A stretch of DNA of 64,000 nucleotides from Aquisphaera insulae (GTDB lineage: Bacteria > Planctomycetota > Planctomycetia > Isosphaerales > Isosphaeraceae): assembly GCF_011064615.1 (NCBI RefSeq), contig NZ_JAALJH010000013.1, forward strand, positions 1 through 64,000. Direction: 5' to 3'. The notes under the pieces are model-generated. The model saw nothing but the letters and a program-made list of their open reading frames with translations. It was not told where the DNA came from and did no database searches. Positions 51,081 through 61,165 of this stretch are shown here, one piece after another. How positions within the stretch are numbered: position 1 is the first letter of the stretch; each line of letters begins with the position of its first letter. The position numbers were made by a program, and so were the translations under genes.

Positions 51081-54068
51081 TCAGTCGCCATGGGCGGGTT
51101 CGTCGCTCTTGCCTGCGATCTTCGCGAGGTCGGCCATCACCTCGGAGAAGACGATGGGCGGCACGGCGCGGAATGGAATGAGACGAGGATCCGAAGCGTC
51201 GTTGGGACGATCGCTCACGTAGGCTGGCACATCAGCGCCCTCACGCTGGACGAAGCAGAAATCGTCCAGCGTGATCGATTCGTCCCGGCTTATCCCCATG
51301 TAGAGCCCCTGGATCCCGAGAAAAACCACGAGCCTAGTGAGCGAGAATGTCTTGCGATAGTCCTCCACGAAGCCGCCGTCGCCGACGGCTCCCCTCGTCC
51401 AGCCCAGTCGCTCGGCCCGGCCGCGAAACGTCATCGCATTCAGGCTCGTACCTTGCAGCGAGCGAGACACTCTTGTCTCCAGGTCATCGTCTCGGACCGT
51501 GACGACCGGGCGGTCGAGCTGGGGGAACGGCGGTGCGATCTCGAAATCGGCCATGTGCGTCCGCCAGGCGTGGAGCGTCTCCCGATCGAGCTCGAGCGGG
51601 TGGACCATCCCCACGCTCCGGCCGGGCTCATCCGCGAGCTCGAACGGCAGGTCGCCGGCCGTGGTCAGGCTCCGGTCCTCGAGAGCCTGGAATGTGCCGT
51701 CCAGGCGACCGGCCGCGTCGTAGACCCCCCAGACCAGTCGCACGCCGAAGGGGATGAGGACCGGATGGTTCAGGAACAGCTCCTGCCAGCGTGCGACCTG
51801 CCAGCGATGCTGGACCACGAGCAGGTTCTCCAGGCGGGCGAGCTGACCTTTGATCACGTCCTTCAACATCACCGCCTCGGCCTTCAGCCCCGCGAGGATC
51901 TCCCCCGGGGTGGACTTCGGGAGCGAGGCGATTTTTCGGTTCTTCTCGACGTCGCGGTAGCCGAGCTTCCCGTCGAGGCCGACCTGGACCTGGTAGAGCT
52001 TGCCGGCGATGTCGAGGGTTCGCGGCTTTCCCGGCTCGAAACCGAGCCAGGGCACGACGCGGTCTCCCAGCTCATCCACCGAGACGCCTTTCCGAGCCGC
52101 CGCCGCCATGAAGGCTTCCGCGGCGGCGGCGGCCACCTGCTTGTTTTTCGTCCGATACCTCAAGGCCAGGGAATCGACGATCGCCAGGGCCGCATCCGTC
52201 CCGAGCATCGCGAGCGCGTCGAGACCCAGTTGTGCCATCAGGAGCCGCGACGACTCCGCGCACTCCTGGATCAAACGGTTGATGAACGGGACGACGCGGT
52301 CATCCCCCAGTATCGCCGCGATGGCCAGAGCCCAGCGATCGGCCGCCGCGAGCTTCGTGGACAGATAGGTGCGAATGACGGCATGGGCGAAGTCCGCGCC
52401 CGACTGCCGATCGAGCATCTTGAAGAGCGGCCGGGCCTCGACATCGGCCAGGGTCGCCTTCGCCCTCGACTGGCGATAGAAGAGATAGCGAGTCATTCGC
52501 TCCCCGATCGGCGCCCCGTCGTTCCACGTGAGCGGCGGCAGCGCGGCAAGGTCCAGCCACTTCGCGGGGAGAGACCTCAGCTTCTTCTCGGAGCGAAGGG
52601 CCCGCGCCTCGATCTCGTCACGCGTGACGAAGTGGCCGCGGGCCGTCCGAGCGGCGTCGATGACCTCGAGCATCGAGTCCCGGACGATGTCGTCGTCCTC
52701 TTCATCGAGGCGTGCCTCGAGGGCTGCGGTGGCGGCCGGAGTGTCGATCGACGTCAGGACCGCCGTCGCCCAGAGGCGAACCTCCTTCTTGCCGTCGTCG
52801 AGTCGGGGCAGGATCCGCGGCAGGACCGGCTCGCCGATTTTCGCGACGGCCTGGGCCGAGGCATCCCGGACGGTCGTCGCCTTGAGGTCCGCGAGGCTGG
52901 AGAGCAGGGCTTCGAAGGGCGCCGGATTCCAGTCGCCGATGAGGCGGATCCAGTCCTTCCGGTCGTGATGGCTGTAGGGGTTCGAGTCGTCGATGGCTTC
53001 TTTGAGGCCGTTCGCCAGAGTCTCACGGAGCAGTTCGTCGAGCCCGGCGGTGTGAGCCTTCACCAGGTACGTTGCCGCGGCAAGACGGACTACCCGACTG
53101 GCATGCGACGTGAGGAGCTGCAAGGCCGGCACCGCGACCTCACCGAGCGCGGTGAACAGGGCCTCGGCGACCATGCTGATCGAATGCGAGGTCACGTACT
53201 CATCCCGAAAGAACTCCTCGACATCGTCCAGCACCTCCGCGCCAAACGTTTCAATCAACCAGATGTAGATGAAACCGCTATTTGGTCGATTCCCTCGCAG
53301 GAGGAGGTACTGACGAGCCCGATCCCGCGCTTCCGCCCGATGTCGGTCCGGATCGTGGGTCACGAGCAGGGCGGAGAACTTGTGCTGTTCGAGGGGATCG
53401 TCCAGGGCTCGCCAGACCTCGGCGACGAGGTCATCGAACCGCCCGTTCCCCTTCTCCAGCAGGAGGGCGGCAAGGGTCGCATCGAGACGACCCGCGTCCC
53501 TCACGGGCGGCACGACCGCGTCCAGTCTCTCGGATCCGTGGCCGAGGAGCAGACGGAAAAGGCCGACAAGGTGGACGTAGGAACCTCGGGCCGTGAACGC
53601 CGACTCGAGGGCGGACGTCAGCCGCGCCTCATCCAGATCCAGGACATAGCGACCGGCCGAGTTCGGCTCGGTGCCGCGGAGCAGGTGCGGGACGTTCGCC
53701 ACGGTCATCACGTCGATGACGTCGGAGGAAATGCCGATTGACTCCGCGATCTCCCGGACCAGGGTGTGAAAGTCCTCGTCGGGCCGCTCCTCGAGCAGGA
53801 CCCGGTTCAGCCAGCTCCCGGCAAGAGGGAACGCGTTCAGACGCAGAAGCAATTCGACCGCTCGCCGATCCTCGGCGCCGAGCCGCCTTGGAACGTCGAT
53901 CGCCTCGACAAAGTGATACAGCCAGAGAGTCAGACCGTTATCGCCGATGATTGCCCCAAGCGAGTTGGCGTCGCCGGTCTCGACGAATCGGAAGGCTGTC
54001 TCGATGTCTCGGTTCTTTGCAGAGTATTTGAGCTGCCCCGACAGGGCTCGCTCGCGAAAGCTCTTCAT
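51081..54068 (-). CDS. DUF4132 protein (MolR/YehI-like), second copy
   Basis: The 995-residue protein begins MKSFRERALSGQLKYSAKN, has HEAT-like repeats in the middle (ASAQAVAKIGEPVLPRILPR, LWATAVLTSIDTPAATAALE) and ends with the DUF4132 core LSPA-type segment VGMVHPLELDRETLHAWRTH ... EIAPPFPQLDRPVVTV. It is a tandem paralogue of the next upstream gene. E. coli YehI (MolR) is a member and lies beside yehL-M-P-Q. The molecular role of DUF4132 is not established; a large HEAT scaffold that binds other proteins of the system is likely. It ends 99 bp from the convergent SWIM gene. Confidence 0.88.
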   Translation of the reverse strand: MKSFRERALSGQLKYSAKNRDIETAFRFVETGDANSLGAIIGDNGLTLWLYHFVEAIDVPRRLGAEDRRAVELLLRLNAFPLAGSWLNRVLLEERPDEDFHTLVREIAESIGISSDVIDVMTVANVPHLLRGTEPNSAGRYVLDLDEARLTSALESAFTARGSYVHLVGLFRLLLGHGSERLDAVVPPVRDAGRLDATLAALLLEKGNGRFDDLVAEVWRALDDPLEQHKFSALLVTHDPDRHRAEARDRARQYLLLRGNRPNSGFIYIWLIETFGAEVLDDVEEFFRDEYVTSHSISMVAEALFTALGEVAVPALQLLTSHASRVVRLAAATYLVKAHTAGLDELLRETLANGLKEAIDDSNPYSHHDRKDWIRLIGDWNPAPFEALLSSLADLKATTVRDASAQAVAKIGEPVLPRILPRLDDGKKEVRLWATAVLTSIDTPAATAALEARLDEEDDDIVRDSMLEVIDAARTARGHFVTRDEIEARALRSEKKLRSLPAKWLDLAALPPLTWNDGAPIGERMTRYLFYRQSRAKATLADVEARPLFKMLDRQSGADFAHAVIRTYLSTKLAAADRWALAIAAILGDDRVVPFINRLIQECAESSRLLMAQLGLDALAMLGTDAALAIVDSLALRYRTKNKQVAAAAAEAFMAAAARKGVSVDELGDRVVPWLGFEPGKPRTLDIAGKLYQVQVGLDGKLGYRDVEKNRKIASLPKSTPGEILAGLKAEAVMLKDVIKGQLARLENLLVVQHRWQVARWQELFLNHPVLIPFGVRLVWGVYDAAGRLDGTFQALEDRSLTTAGDLPFELADEPGRSVGMVHPLELDRETLHAWRTHMADFEIAPPFPQLDRPVVTVRDDDLETRVSRSLQGTSLNAMTFRGRAERLGWTRGAVGDGGFVEDYRKTFSLTRLVVFLGIQGLYMGISRDESITLDDFCFVQREGADVPAYVSDRPNDASDPRLIPFRAVPPIVFSEVMADLAKIAGKSDEPAHGD

Positions 54069-54130
54069 GGTGATGGCTCGAGGGAGGATTCACGAACAAC
54101 CGCGGCGTCGCGCCGGATCCCGGGGCTCTC

Positions 54131-57124
54131 CTAGCTGTTCTCCCCCTCTTCGGTCCCGCTCTTGCCTGTGATCCTGGAGAGATCCGCCATGACCTCCGAG
54201 AAGACGATCGGCGGAACGTCTTCGAACGGGATCAGCCGCGAGTCGGTGACGTCGCTCGGTCGATCGTAGGTATAACTCCTGACCACGACGCTGCCACTCC
54301 CGACGAAGGAGAAATCCTCCAGCCGGATTGAGTCCTCGACGCCGCTGACAACGTTCATCCCCTCCACTCCGAGGAAAGCGTCCACCTTCGCGGCGGGGAA
54401 CGACTTGAGGAAGGCATCCACCGAGCCGCCGTCATTGACCGAGCCGCGGACCCAGCCGAGCTTTTCCGCCCGGCCCCGAAAGGTCATCGCGTTGAGACTG
54501 GTCCCGTGGAGGGCCCTCGAGATCCTCGTCGTCCTGTCTTCCTCCTTCACCGCGATCACCGGGCGGTCGAGCTGGGGGAACGGTGGGGCGATCTCGTAAT
54601 CGGCCAGGTGCGTCCGCCAGGCGGCCAGGGTCTCGGCGTCGAGCTCGAGCGGGTGGACCATGCCAACCGTGGCGTTGTCGTCGCCGGTCAGCTCATACAC
54701 GTCGTCCTCGGCCGTGGTCAGGCTGCGATCCTCGAGCGCCTGGAACGTGGCGATGAGCTCCCCCACGGCGTTGTAGCTGCCCCAGACGAGACGCATGGCG
54801 AAGGGGAGCAGAACCGGATGCTCGAGGAAGAGCTCCCTCCAGCGGTCGACCGGCCAGCGATGCTGCACCACGAGCAGGTTCTCGAGCCGGGCCTTCTGGC
54901 CCTTGACCGCGTCCTTGAGCAGGGCGGCCTCGGACTTCAGCTCGGCGAGGACCTCCTTGGGGGCACTCTTCGGCAGGGCGGAAACCTTCTTGTTCTTCTC
55001 CACGTCCCGGTAGGTCAGCTTCCATTCGGGGCTGATCATCACCTCATAACTCTTGCCGGACGCTTCGACCATCCGCGGCTTGCCCGGCTCGAAACCGAGC
55101 CAGGGGACGACGCGATCGCCCAGCTCGTCCACCGAGACGCCCCGGCGGGCCGCGGCCTCGGCGAAGGCCGCCGAGGCCGCGGCGCCGATGTTCTTCTGCT
55201 TGTTGCGGTATCGCAGGGCCAGCGAGTCGACGGTCGTGAGCGATGCGTCGGTCCCCAGCAGGGCGAGGGCCTGCACGGCATACTCGGCCATCTTGCCGCG
55301 CGACGACTCGGCGCAATCCTGGACCAGGCGGTTGAGCGGCGGAACAATCCGGTCGTCGCCGAGCATGGCCGCCACGGCAAAGATCCATCGCTCCGCCGGG
55401 GCGAGCTTCGTGCCGAGGTATCCGCGGAGGAGCTGAACGGCGAACTCTCGACCCGACTTCCGTTCGATCAGCGGATAGAGGTGCCGGGCCTCGATGTCCG
55501 GGACGATCTCCTTCTGGCGGGACTGGCGATAGAGGAGGTAGCGAGTGAGCTGGTCGCCCAGCGGCGTCCCGTCGGACCATGCCAGCGGCGGGAGAGCGGC
55601 CAGGTCCAGCCAGGGGGCGGGCGAGGTCTTGAGCTTCTTCTCGGACCGCGCGGCGCGATCCTCGATCTCGGAGCGAGTCACCACCTGCCCCCGGGCCGTC
55701 CGGGCGGCGTCCAGGACCTCGAGCATGGCGTCCCGGACATCGTCGTCCGTCTCGGCATCCAGGCGAGCCTCGAGCACCTCGGCGGCGGCCGCGGTGCCCA
55801 GCGTCGTGAGCGCCACCGTCGCCCAGAGCCGGCGGTCCTTCTTCTTGTCGGAGAGGAACGGCAGGATCCGGGGCATGGCCGACTCGCCGATCTTCCCGAT
55901 GGCTCGCGCCACGCCCTCGCGAACGGATTTCGTCCTGTCGTCGGCAAGTGCGAAGAGTTCGTCCTCGAAGGTTGCCGGACCCCAACCGGCGATCAGGTGG
56001 ATCCACGCCGCTCGCAGGTCGACGTGGGAATCGGCCGTCTGGTTGAGCGAGTCTTTCAGGCCCTTCGAAAGGGTCTCCCGGATGAACGCATCGACCTCCG
56101 GGGTGCGCGCCTTGATGAGATGCTTCGCCGCGATGAGTCGGAGGCCGGGATTGGACTGGCCCGCCAGGGCCTGGAATGCCGGCAAGCCTTCACGACCGAG
56201 CGCCGCCTGGAGCGAATCCGCGACCGGGCCGACCCAGTAGGGGCTGAGCTCCTCCCTTCGGAAATAGCGGATGAGGTCATCGAGCGAATCCTTGCCGTAG
56301 GTCCGGATCAGCCAGAGGCAGACGTCGTCCTGTCGGTGTCGGTCGGACCCGTTGAGCAGGCACGTCCGGGTGCGCTCCAGTGCCTCGGCCCGGAAGGCCG
56401 CCGGATTGTGCGCGACGAGCCGAACCGAGAGATCGAAGCTCTCGCCGAGCTTCTTCTTCTCGCGCCAGAGCCCGGCGACGAGGACCTCGAAACGTTGCTT
56501 GCCCTTCCGGAGCAGGATCTCGGCGAGGACGGGCTGGACGCCCCCGCTCGCGAGGACGAGCGGCGCGACGGCGTCCACTCGTTCCGGCGCGGACGCGAAG
56601 AGCAGCTCGAGCAGCCCCGTGAACGCCTCGTGAAAGTCGCTCGACGAGGGGGCGGACTTGACGGCCCGCGTCAGGCGAGCCTCATCCATCCCCAGGACGT
56701 AGCGACCCGCGGAATTGGGCGTGACGCCGCGAATCAGAGAGGGGATGAACGACGCCGTCATCGTATCGATGAGGCTCGCGGGGACGCCGGTGGACTCGGC
56801 GGCAGACCGAATCAGCCCGTGGAAGTCCTCGTCCGCCTTCTCGTCGCGCAGGCTCCTGCCCAGCCAGGTGGCGAGCAGGGTCAGTTGCTTCAGATGAAGC
56901 AGCAGCTCGACGGCGCGGCGGTCCTCATCGTCGAACTCGCGCGCCGGATGGATTGTGTCGCCGAAGCTCCCCCTCCAGGAATTGTGCCGGTGCGTCGCGG
57001 GAGAGAAGGCCTTGAGGATGGCCGTATCGCCCGTCTCCACGTATCGGAGCGCGTTTTCGAGCTCCCTGTCATTCCGATGGTATCGGAGCAAGCCCTCCAT
57101 GGCCCGTTCCCGGAAGCTCTTCAT
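54131..57124 (-). CDS. DUF4132 protein (MolR/YehI-like), first copy
   Basis: The 997-residue paralogue begins MKSFRERAMEGLLRYHRNDR, and shares long runs with the other copy: DEDRRAVELLLHL, PNSAGRYVLGMDEARLT, HEAT-like ARAIGKIGESAMPRILPFLS, HPLELDAETLAAWRTHLADY, and the ending VPPIVFSEVMADLSRITGKS. The MKSFRERA start is common to both copies, so the ATG at 57124 is used rather than one at 57154. It lies 39 bp downstream of the FtsK-like gene and 62 bp upstream of the second copy. The N-terminal third differs more than the C-terminal third, suggesting different partners. Confidence 0.88.
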   Translation of the reverse strand: MKSFRERAMEGLLRYHRNDRELENALRYVETGDTAILKAFSPATHRHNSWRGSFGDTIHPAREFDDEDRRAVELLLHLKQLTLLATWLGRSLRDEKADEDFHGLIRSAAESTGVPASLIDTMTASFIPSLIRGVTPNSAGRYVLGMDEARLTRAVKSAPSSSDFHEAFTGLLELLFASAPERVDAVAPLVLASGGVQPVLAEILLRKGKQRFEVLVAGLWREKKKLGESFDLSVRLVAHNPAAFRAEALERTRTCLLNGSDRHRQDDVCLWLIRTYGKDSLDDLIRYFRREELSPYWVGPVADSLQAALGREGLPAFQALAGQSNPGLRLIAAKHLIKARTPEVDAFIRETLSKGLKDSLNQTADSHVDLRAAWIHLIAGWGPATFEDELFALADDRTKSVREGVARAIGKIGESAMPRILPFLSDKKKDRRLWATVALTTLGTAAAAEVLEARLDAETDDDVRDAMLEVLDAARTARGQVVTRSEIEDRAARSEKKLKTSPAPWLDLAALPPLAWSDGTPLGDQLTRYLLYRQSRQKEIVPDIEARHLYPLIERKSGREFAVQLLRGYLGTKLAPAERWIFAVAAMLGDDRIVPPLNRLVQDCAESSRGKMAEYAVQALALLGTDASLTTVDSLALRYRNKQKNIGAAASAAFAEAAARRGVSVDELGDRVVPWLGFEPGKPRMVEASGKSYEVMISPEWKLTYRDVEKNKKVSALPKSAPKEVLAELKSEAALLKDAVKGQKARLENLLVVQHRWPVDRWRELFLEHPVLLPFAMRLVWGSYNAVGELIATFQALEDRSLTTAEDDVYELTGDDNATVGMVHPLELDAETLAAWRTHLADYEIAPPFPQLDRPVIAVKEEDRTTRISRALHGTSLNAMTFRGRAEKLGWVRGSVNDGGSVDAFLKSFPAAKVDAFLGVEGMNVVSGVEDSIRLEDFSFVGSGSVVVRSYTYDRPSDVTDSRLIPFEDVPPIVFSEVMADLSRITGKSGTEEGENS

Positions 57125-57163
57125 GATGAGGTTTCCACTCGTTGAATCCGGCACCGCGAGGGC

Positions 57164-60100
57164 TCATTCCCCCGTGCGATTTCGGAGCGTCGCGGCGGTC
57201 GCGTCCACCCACGCCCCAGGCGGCAGCCCGTAAGGCCGGAACTTCTCGAGCCGGTTCTGCTCCTCGCTCGAGAAATAGGCCCGATTCGGGCCGAGCTTGC
57301 TGGCGAGCGGCGAATCGAGGAGGGCGCCGCTGTCGGTCGGGCTCATCTGGAAGAGGACCCGCATCTCGAATTCGCGGAGCTGCTGGTGGGAGAAGCAGCG
57401 GTTGACGTTGTTGACGGTGTCGCACCAGGCGATCAGGTGGACGCCCAGGCCGGGGCCCTCCTTGAGGATCATGTCGATGTGATCGGTGGGAGTGGCCTCG
57501 TCGCGCCGATCGAAGCCGAAGTCGTCCTCGCGGCGGCGGAGGTCGCGGAAGCGGGCCAGGTCGTGGATGAAGAGGAAGACCTCCGGGCCGTCGCCGCCGT
57601 CGGGGCTCTGGCGGAGGGCGATCTCGCCCGCCACGGCCGCGACGAACCCCGCGGCGTCTCGCCAGCCCCCCACCTTCACGCCGTGGGGCAGGCCGGAGAC
57701 GATCCCCGGCAGCACGCCGGAACGAGGCTCGTCCTCGGGCGTGCCGTCGAGGAGATAGAACTTCGCCCCGCCGCGAGCGTCGTCGGCCGCCGCCGGGGGA
57801 TGCTGGGCGGCGAGGCTCAGGATCGAGGCCGCCATCACCCCCGCGGCGGCCTCGTCGTTCTGGCCGACGATCAGGAGGTGATTCCCCCCCTGGCGGCGGA
57901 AGAGGGCGGCGGTCGGGTCCTTGATCGCGACCGCGTCGCCGAGCCAGGCGTTCGCCGACCGGAGCGAGGAGGGCCACGCCGGCTGTTCGAGGAGCAGCCG
58001 GAGCAGCGGGTTGGCGTCCAGGTCGGCCGGAGCGTCGCCCTCGAAGACGAGCGGCGTCCGCGCGAGGGCGGGTCTCCTCTCGGCCGCCAGGGCGGCGATC
58101 CGCTTCAGGTAATCCTCGCGCTTCTCGTCGGAGAGCCAGACGACCTGGAAGAAATGATTGCCCTCCGGGGCACCGTTGGCGTCGTTGTAGATGGCCTCGC
58201 CCGGGCGCGAGAGCCACTTGGCGGCCAGGTTGTTCTCCGCCAGGATCAGCAGCGAGTCGACCTCGCTGCACTGGAGGGCGATCCGCACGGCCATCTGGCC
58301 GAGCGTGCTCCGCGCCAGGGTGAACGCGCCGCCCAGCGACTGGGAGCCCAGCAGGACGTGGACGCCGAAGGCCCGGCCCTGGCGGACCAGGCGGTCGAGC
58401 AGGAGCGCGGCCTCCTGGGCGAGCTTGTCCTCCTCGACGAAGAACTCCTGGAACTCGTCCACGATCAGCAGCACGCGGGGCATCGGCGGGGTCCCCGGCG
58501 CGTTGCGGTAGCCGTTCAGGTCCTGGACGCCCGCCTCGCGGAACCGATCGGCGCGGGTGCGTAGTTCGCCGTCGAGCCGCTGGAGGACGCTGAGGCCGAA
58601 CTCGCGCTCGGACTCGATCGCGACGACGCTGGCGTGGGGCAGGGCATGGGTGGCGTAGACCTTGAACTCGACGCCCTTCTTGAAGTCGATCAGGTAGAGG
58701 TCGATCTGGTCCGGGCTGAAGCGGAGCGCCAGATTGGTGATCAGGGCGTGCATCAGGGTGGACTTGCCGGAGCCGGTGCGGCCGGCGACCAGGACGTGCT
58801 GGCTGGTCCCCTGGCCGAGCATCAGGTCCTGCAACTTGGTCGCGCCCGACTTGCCGAGCGGGACGTCGATCCCGGCCCGCGTGTCCTCGGTCCACCACGC
58901 GTCCTCGGCCGGGGCGATGTACTCGAAGGGGACCTCGACGCGCTTGGCCGCCTTCGCCGCGGCGCCCACGCGCTGGATCTCGCGAGTGGCGAAGTCCCCG
59001 GGGGGCGGCGGATCGAGATCGAGGGGGTACGCCGAGAGCTCCGGATCGTCCCAGAGGAGTTTGCCGCCGTCCCAGCCCATGAGGGCACAGTAGGGGCGGA
59101 CCTGTTCCATGGTGTATCCCGGCGGCATCGGCCGGCTGACGTCGACGGCCATCAGGACGATCACGCCGCAGGGGATGCCCCCGGCCGCGATCGCGGCCAG
59201 TCGGCCGGCGGCACGCTCGTCGAACCGGCTGGGGAAATCGGCGATGACGAGGACCCGGTACGGCTCGCGGACCTCGCCGGCCACCGCGTTATAGGCCTCG
59301 ATCGTGGGATACTCGTTCCTCAGGTATTTCTGGGTCACGGTCTCCATGTGCTGCTCGAGCTCGGCCAGCCGTTCCTCGATCTGGCGGGCGTCGGTCCAGA
59401 CCTGGCCGGACACGAGCGCGGGGTCGTAATCCGCCAGGTGCATGAACGCACCGAAGCCGCGGCCGATGCCGACCGGGTCGATGATCGTGAACCGGACCAT
59501 CCCCGGGGGGAGGCTCGTGAGGATTCGGAACATCCCGGCCTGCAAGACGGCCGAGGCCGCGGCCCGGCCCTCGGGCGGCGTTTCGATGAGCAGGTTGGTA
59601 CCGGCGGGGAACGGACGCAGGGCCGGCAGGGTGAAGCGACGAGGGATCTCCGCCATCAATCGCGGGTCGTTCGAAACCCCGGCGGGAAGCGCATCCAGCC
59701 CGATCCGGATCGCGCCCAGCCGGATGGCCGGCGGGATCGTCGCGGGGAAGGGGCGGTCGGTCCAGGTCGGGTCGTCCCACGCGGGACCGATGACGTCCAC
59801 GGCACGATTCACGGACGAGAGTTCGGCGGCGATTTTCGCCATGCCTTCGCGCCACCGCGAGGCGAGGTTGTTCCATCGCGCTTCATGGCGCGTGCTGATC
59901 TGCTCCTTGAGCGCCCGGTATCCCTCGTCGAGCTGGGCGAGCTTGCGTTCCGACTGGGCCGGCAGCTCGGCCATCCGAGAGTCGTGCCCGTCGACCGCGG
60001 CACGCATGGCCCGTGCCTGATTGGTCTGGACCTCGACCCGCTGCCGGCCATACGTGTCGTTGATCTCGCGGAGTCGCTCGTCGCGGATCGATTCTCCGGT

Positions 60101-61165
60101 GGAGATGCTGGCCGCGTGGGCCTCCTTCGCGCGCTTCAGCTCGTCCTCGTGGCGCGTCGTGACCTGCTTGCGGGCCGCCGCATGGCGTGCGTCCGCGCCG
60201 GCCTTGCAGAAGAGGAGGAGCCCATTGGCGTCGGAGAGGGACTGGCGGAGGGGATTGTAGAGATGCTCGATCTGCTGCTTCGCCAGCCGGACGAGGCTGA
60301 ACCGCAGCGCCACGCCGGCCGCCAGCGCGGCCACGCTCAGGCCGATGGTGCCGGTCAGGTCCAGCCCCATCGCGACCGCGGCCGCGACCGCCGCGACGAG
60401 CGGGACGATCAAGGTCCAGGCCTCGTTGGCCCCCTTGATCGACCTGGGGATGATCAACCCTTCCAGGATCTTGAGCGGCCTTTCCATCCGGGCGAGGCGG
60501 TCGAAAAGCTCGTCCACGGGCTCGGGGATCTTGTCGTAGCTTTCGGCGACGGGGGCGGGAGGATCGGAATCGAGCTTGAGCTTGGCATAGCTCGCGGGCA
60601 GGTCCGCGAGCCGTTCGCGAAAGCCGTCGGCGATGTCGCGAGCCTCGCTCAGGGGCCGGAGCTCCTCGTTGTACGCCGTGTCGGCCTGGCGCTTGCCGTT
60701 CTCGAACTGGCTGCCGGCGTCCCGGACGGCCCGGTTGTAGGAGTTCTTGGCGGTCTCGCGGAGCTTGTCGAAGTCGGCGGCGATCCGACGGCTCGACGAG
60801 GCGAATTCGGACTTGGCCTTCTCTTCCCCGTCGATGGCGGCCCTGACGATGGCGGCCCGGCGGGCCTCATCCTCCGCGCGAGCGTCCCTGTCCTGGGTCG
60901 TGAACTTGTCCACCAGGCCCTGCCGGGTCCTCGCATACTCGGCGTCCACCTTGGCGTCCTGCGACCGGCGGCCCTCGGTGATCTCGGCCTCGGCGCGTGC
61001 CCGATCCTCGACGAGGGAGAGGAGCTGGCGGACGGCGTCGTGCTCGCGAGCGATCAGGTCCCGGGGGGGGCCGCCGCCCGGCGGCGTCGGGCTTGGGGGC
61101 GGGGCCGAGGGAGCGGGCGGGGTATCCTCGTTCGTGTGCAGGGACGTGGACGGGCTCGTGCTCAC
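57164..61165 (-). CDS. FtsK/SpoIIIE-like (EccC-like) membrane ATPase with coiled coils
   Basis: The 1333-residue protein has a long Glu/Lys/Ala-rich coiled coil (about 40-230), a membrane pair (about 250-290), a second coiled coil (about 300-455) and three P-loop-like modules: a first without Walker residues (NLLIETPPEGRAAASA near 525; YRVLVIADF near 640), a second intact (GRTGSGKS 795-802, VLLIVDEFQEFF with D903/E904), and a third degenerate (HLLIVGQNDEAAAG). The multi-module layout resembles EccC/EssC of type VII secretion. The GTG at 61165 overlaps the upstream stop by 4 bp (GTGA). It probably moves a substrate, perhaps the helical proteins encoded upstream, across or along the membrane. 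Confidence 0.9.
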   Translation of the reverse strand: MSTSPSTSLHTNEDTPPAPSAPPPSPTPPGGGPPRDLIAREHDAVRQLLSLVEDRARAEAEITEGRRSQDAKVDAEYARTRQGLVDKFTTQDRDARAEDEARRAAIVRAAIDGEEKAKSEFASSSRRIAADFDKLRETAKNSYNRAVRDAGSQFENGKRQADTAYNEELRPLSEARDIADGFRERLADLPASYAKLKLDSDPPAPVAESYDKIPEPVDELFDRLARMERPLKILEGLIIPRSIKGANEAWTLIVPLVAAVAAAVAMGLDLTGTIGLSVAALAAGVALRFSLVRLAKQQIEHLYNPLRQSLSDANGLLLFCKAGADARHAAARKQVTTRHEDELKRAKEAHAASISTGESIRDERLREINDTYGRQRVEVQTNQARAMRAAVDGHDSRMAELPAQSERKLAQLDEGYRALKEQISTRHEARWNNLASRWREGMAKIAAELSSVNRAVDVIGPAWDDPTWTDRPFPATIPPAIRLGAIRIGLDALPAGVSNDPRLMAEIPRRFTLPALRPFPAGTNLLIETPPEGRAAASAVLQAGMFRILTSLPPGMVRFTIIDPVGIGRGFGAFMHLADYDPALVSGQVWTDARQIEERLAELEQHMETVTQKYLRNEYPTIEAYNAVAGEVREPYRVLVIADFPSRFDERAAGRLAAIAAGGIPCGVIVLMAVDVSRPMPPGYTMEQVRPYCALMGWDGGKLLWDDPELSAYPLDLDPPPPGDFATREIQRVGAAAKAAKRVEVPFEYIAPAEDAWWTEDTRAGIDVPLGKSGATKLQDLMLGQGTSQHVLVAGRTGSGKSTLMHALITNLALRFSPDQIDLYLIDFKKGVEFKVYATHALPHASVVAIESEREFGLSVLQRLDGELRTRADRFREAGVQDLNGYRNAPGTPPMPRVLLIVDEFQEFFVEEDKLAQEAALLLDRLVRQGRAFGVHVLLGSQSLGGAFTLARSTLGQMAVRIALQCSEVDSLLILAENNLAAKWLSRPGEAIYNDANGAPEGNHFFQVVWLSDEKREDYLKRIAALAAERRPALARTPLVFEGDAPADLDANPLLRLLLEQPAWPSSLRSANAWLGDAVAIKDPTAALFRRQGGNHLLIVGQNDEAAAGVMAASILSLAAQHPPAAADDARGGAKFYLLDGTPEDEPRSGVLPGIVSGLPHGVKVGGWRDAAGFVAAVAGEIALRQSPDGGDGPEVFLFIHDLARFRDLRRREDDFGFDRRDEATPTDHIDMILKEGPGLGVHLIAWCDTVNNVNRCFSHQQLREFEMRVLFQMSPTDSGALLDSPLASKLGPNRAYFSSEEQNRLEKFRPYGLPPGAWVDATAATLRNRTGE

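Noticed and set aside
54506..57145. 879-codon plus-strand open frame opposite the DUF4132 gene
   Set aside because: Antisense shadow of a real gene; no recognisable domain, and low-complexity composition.
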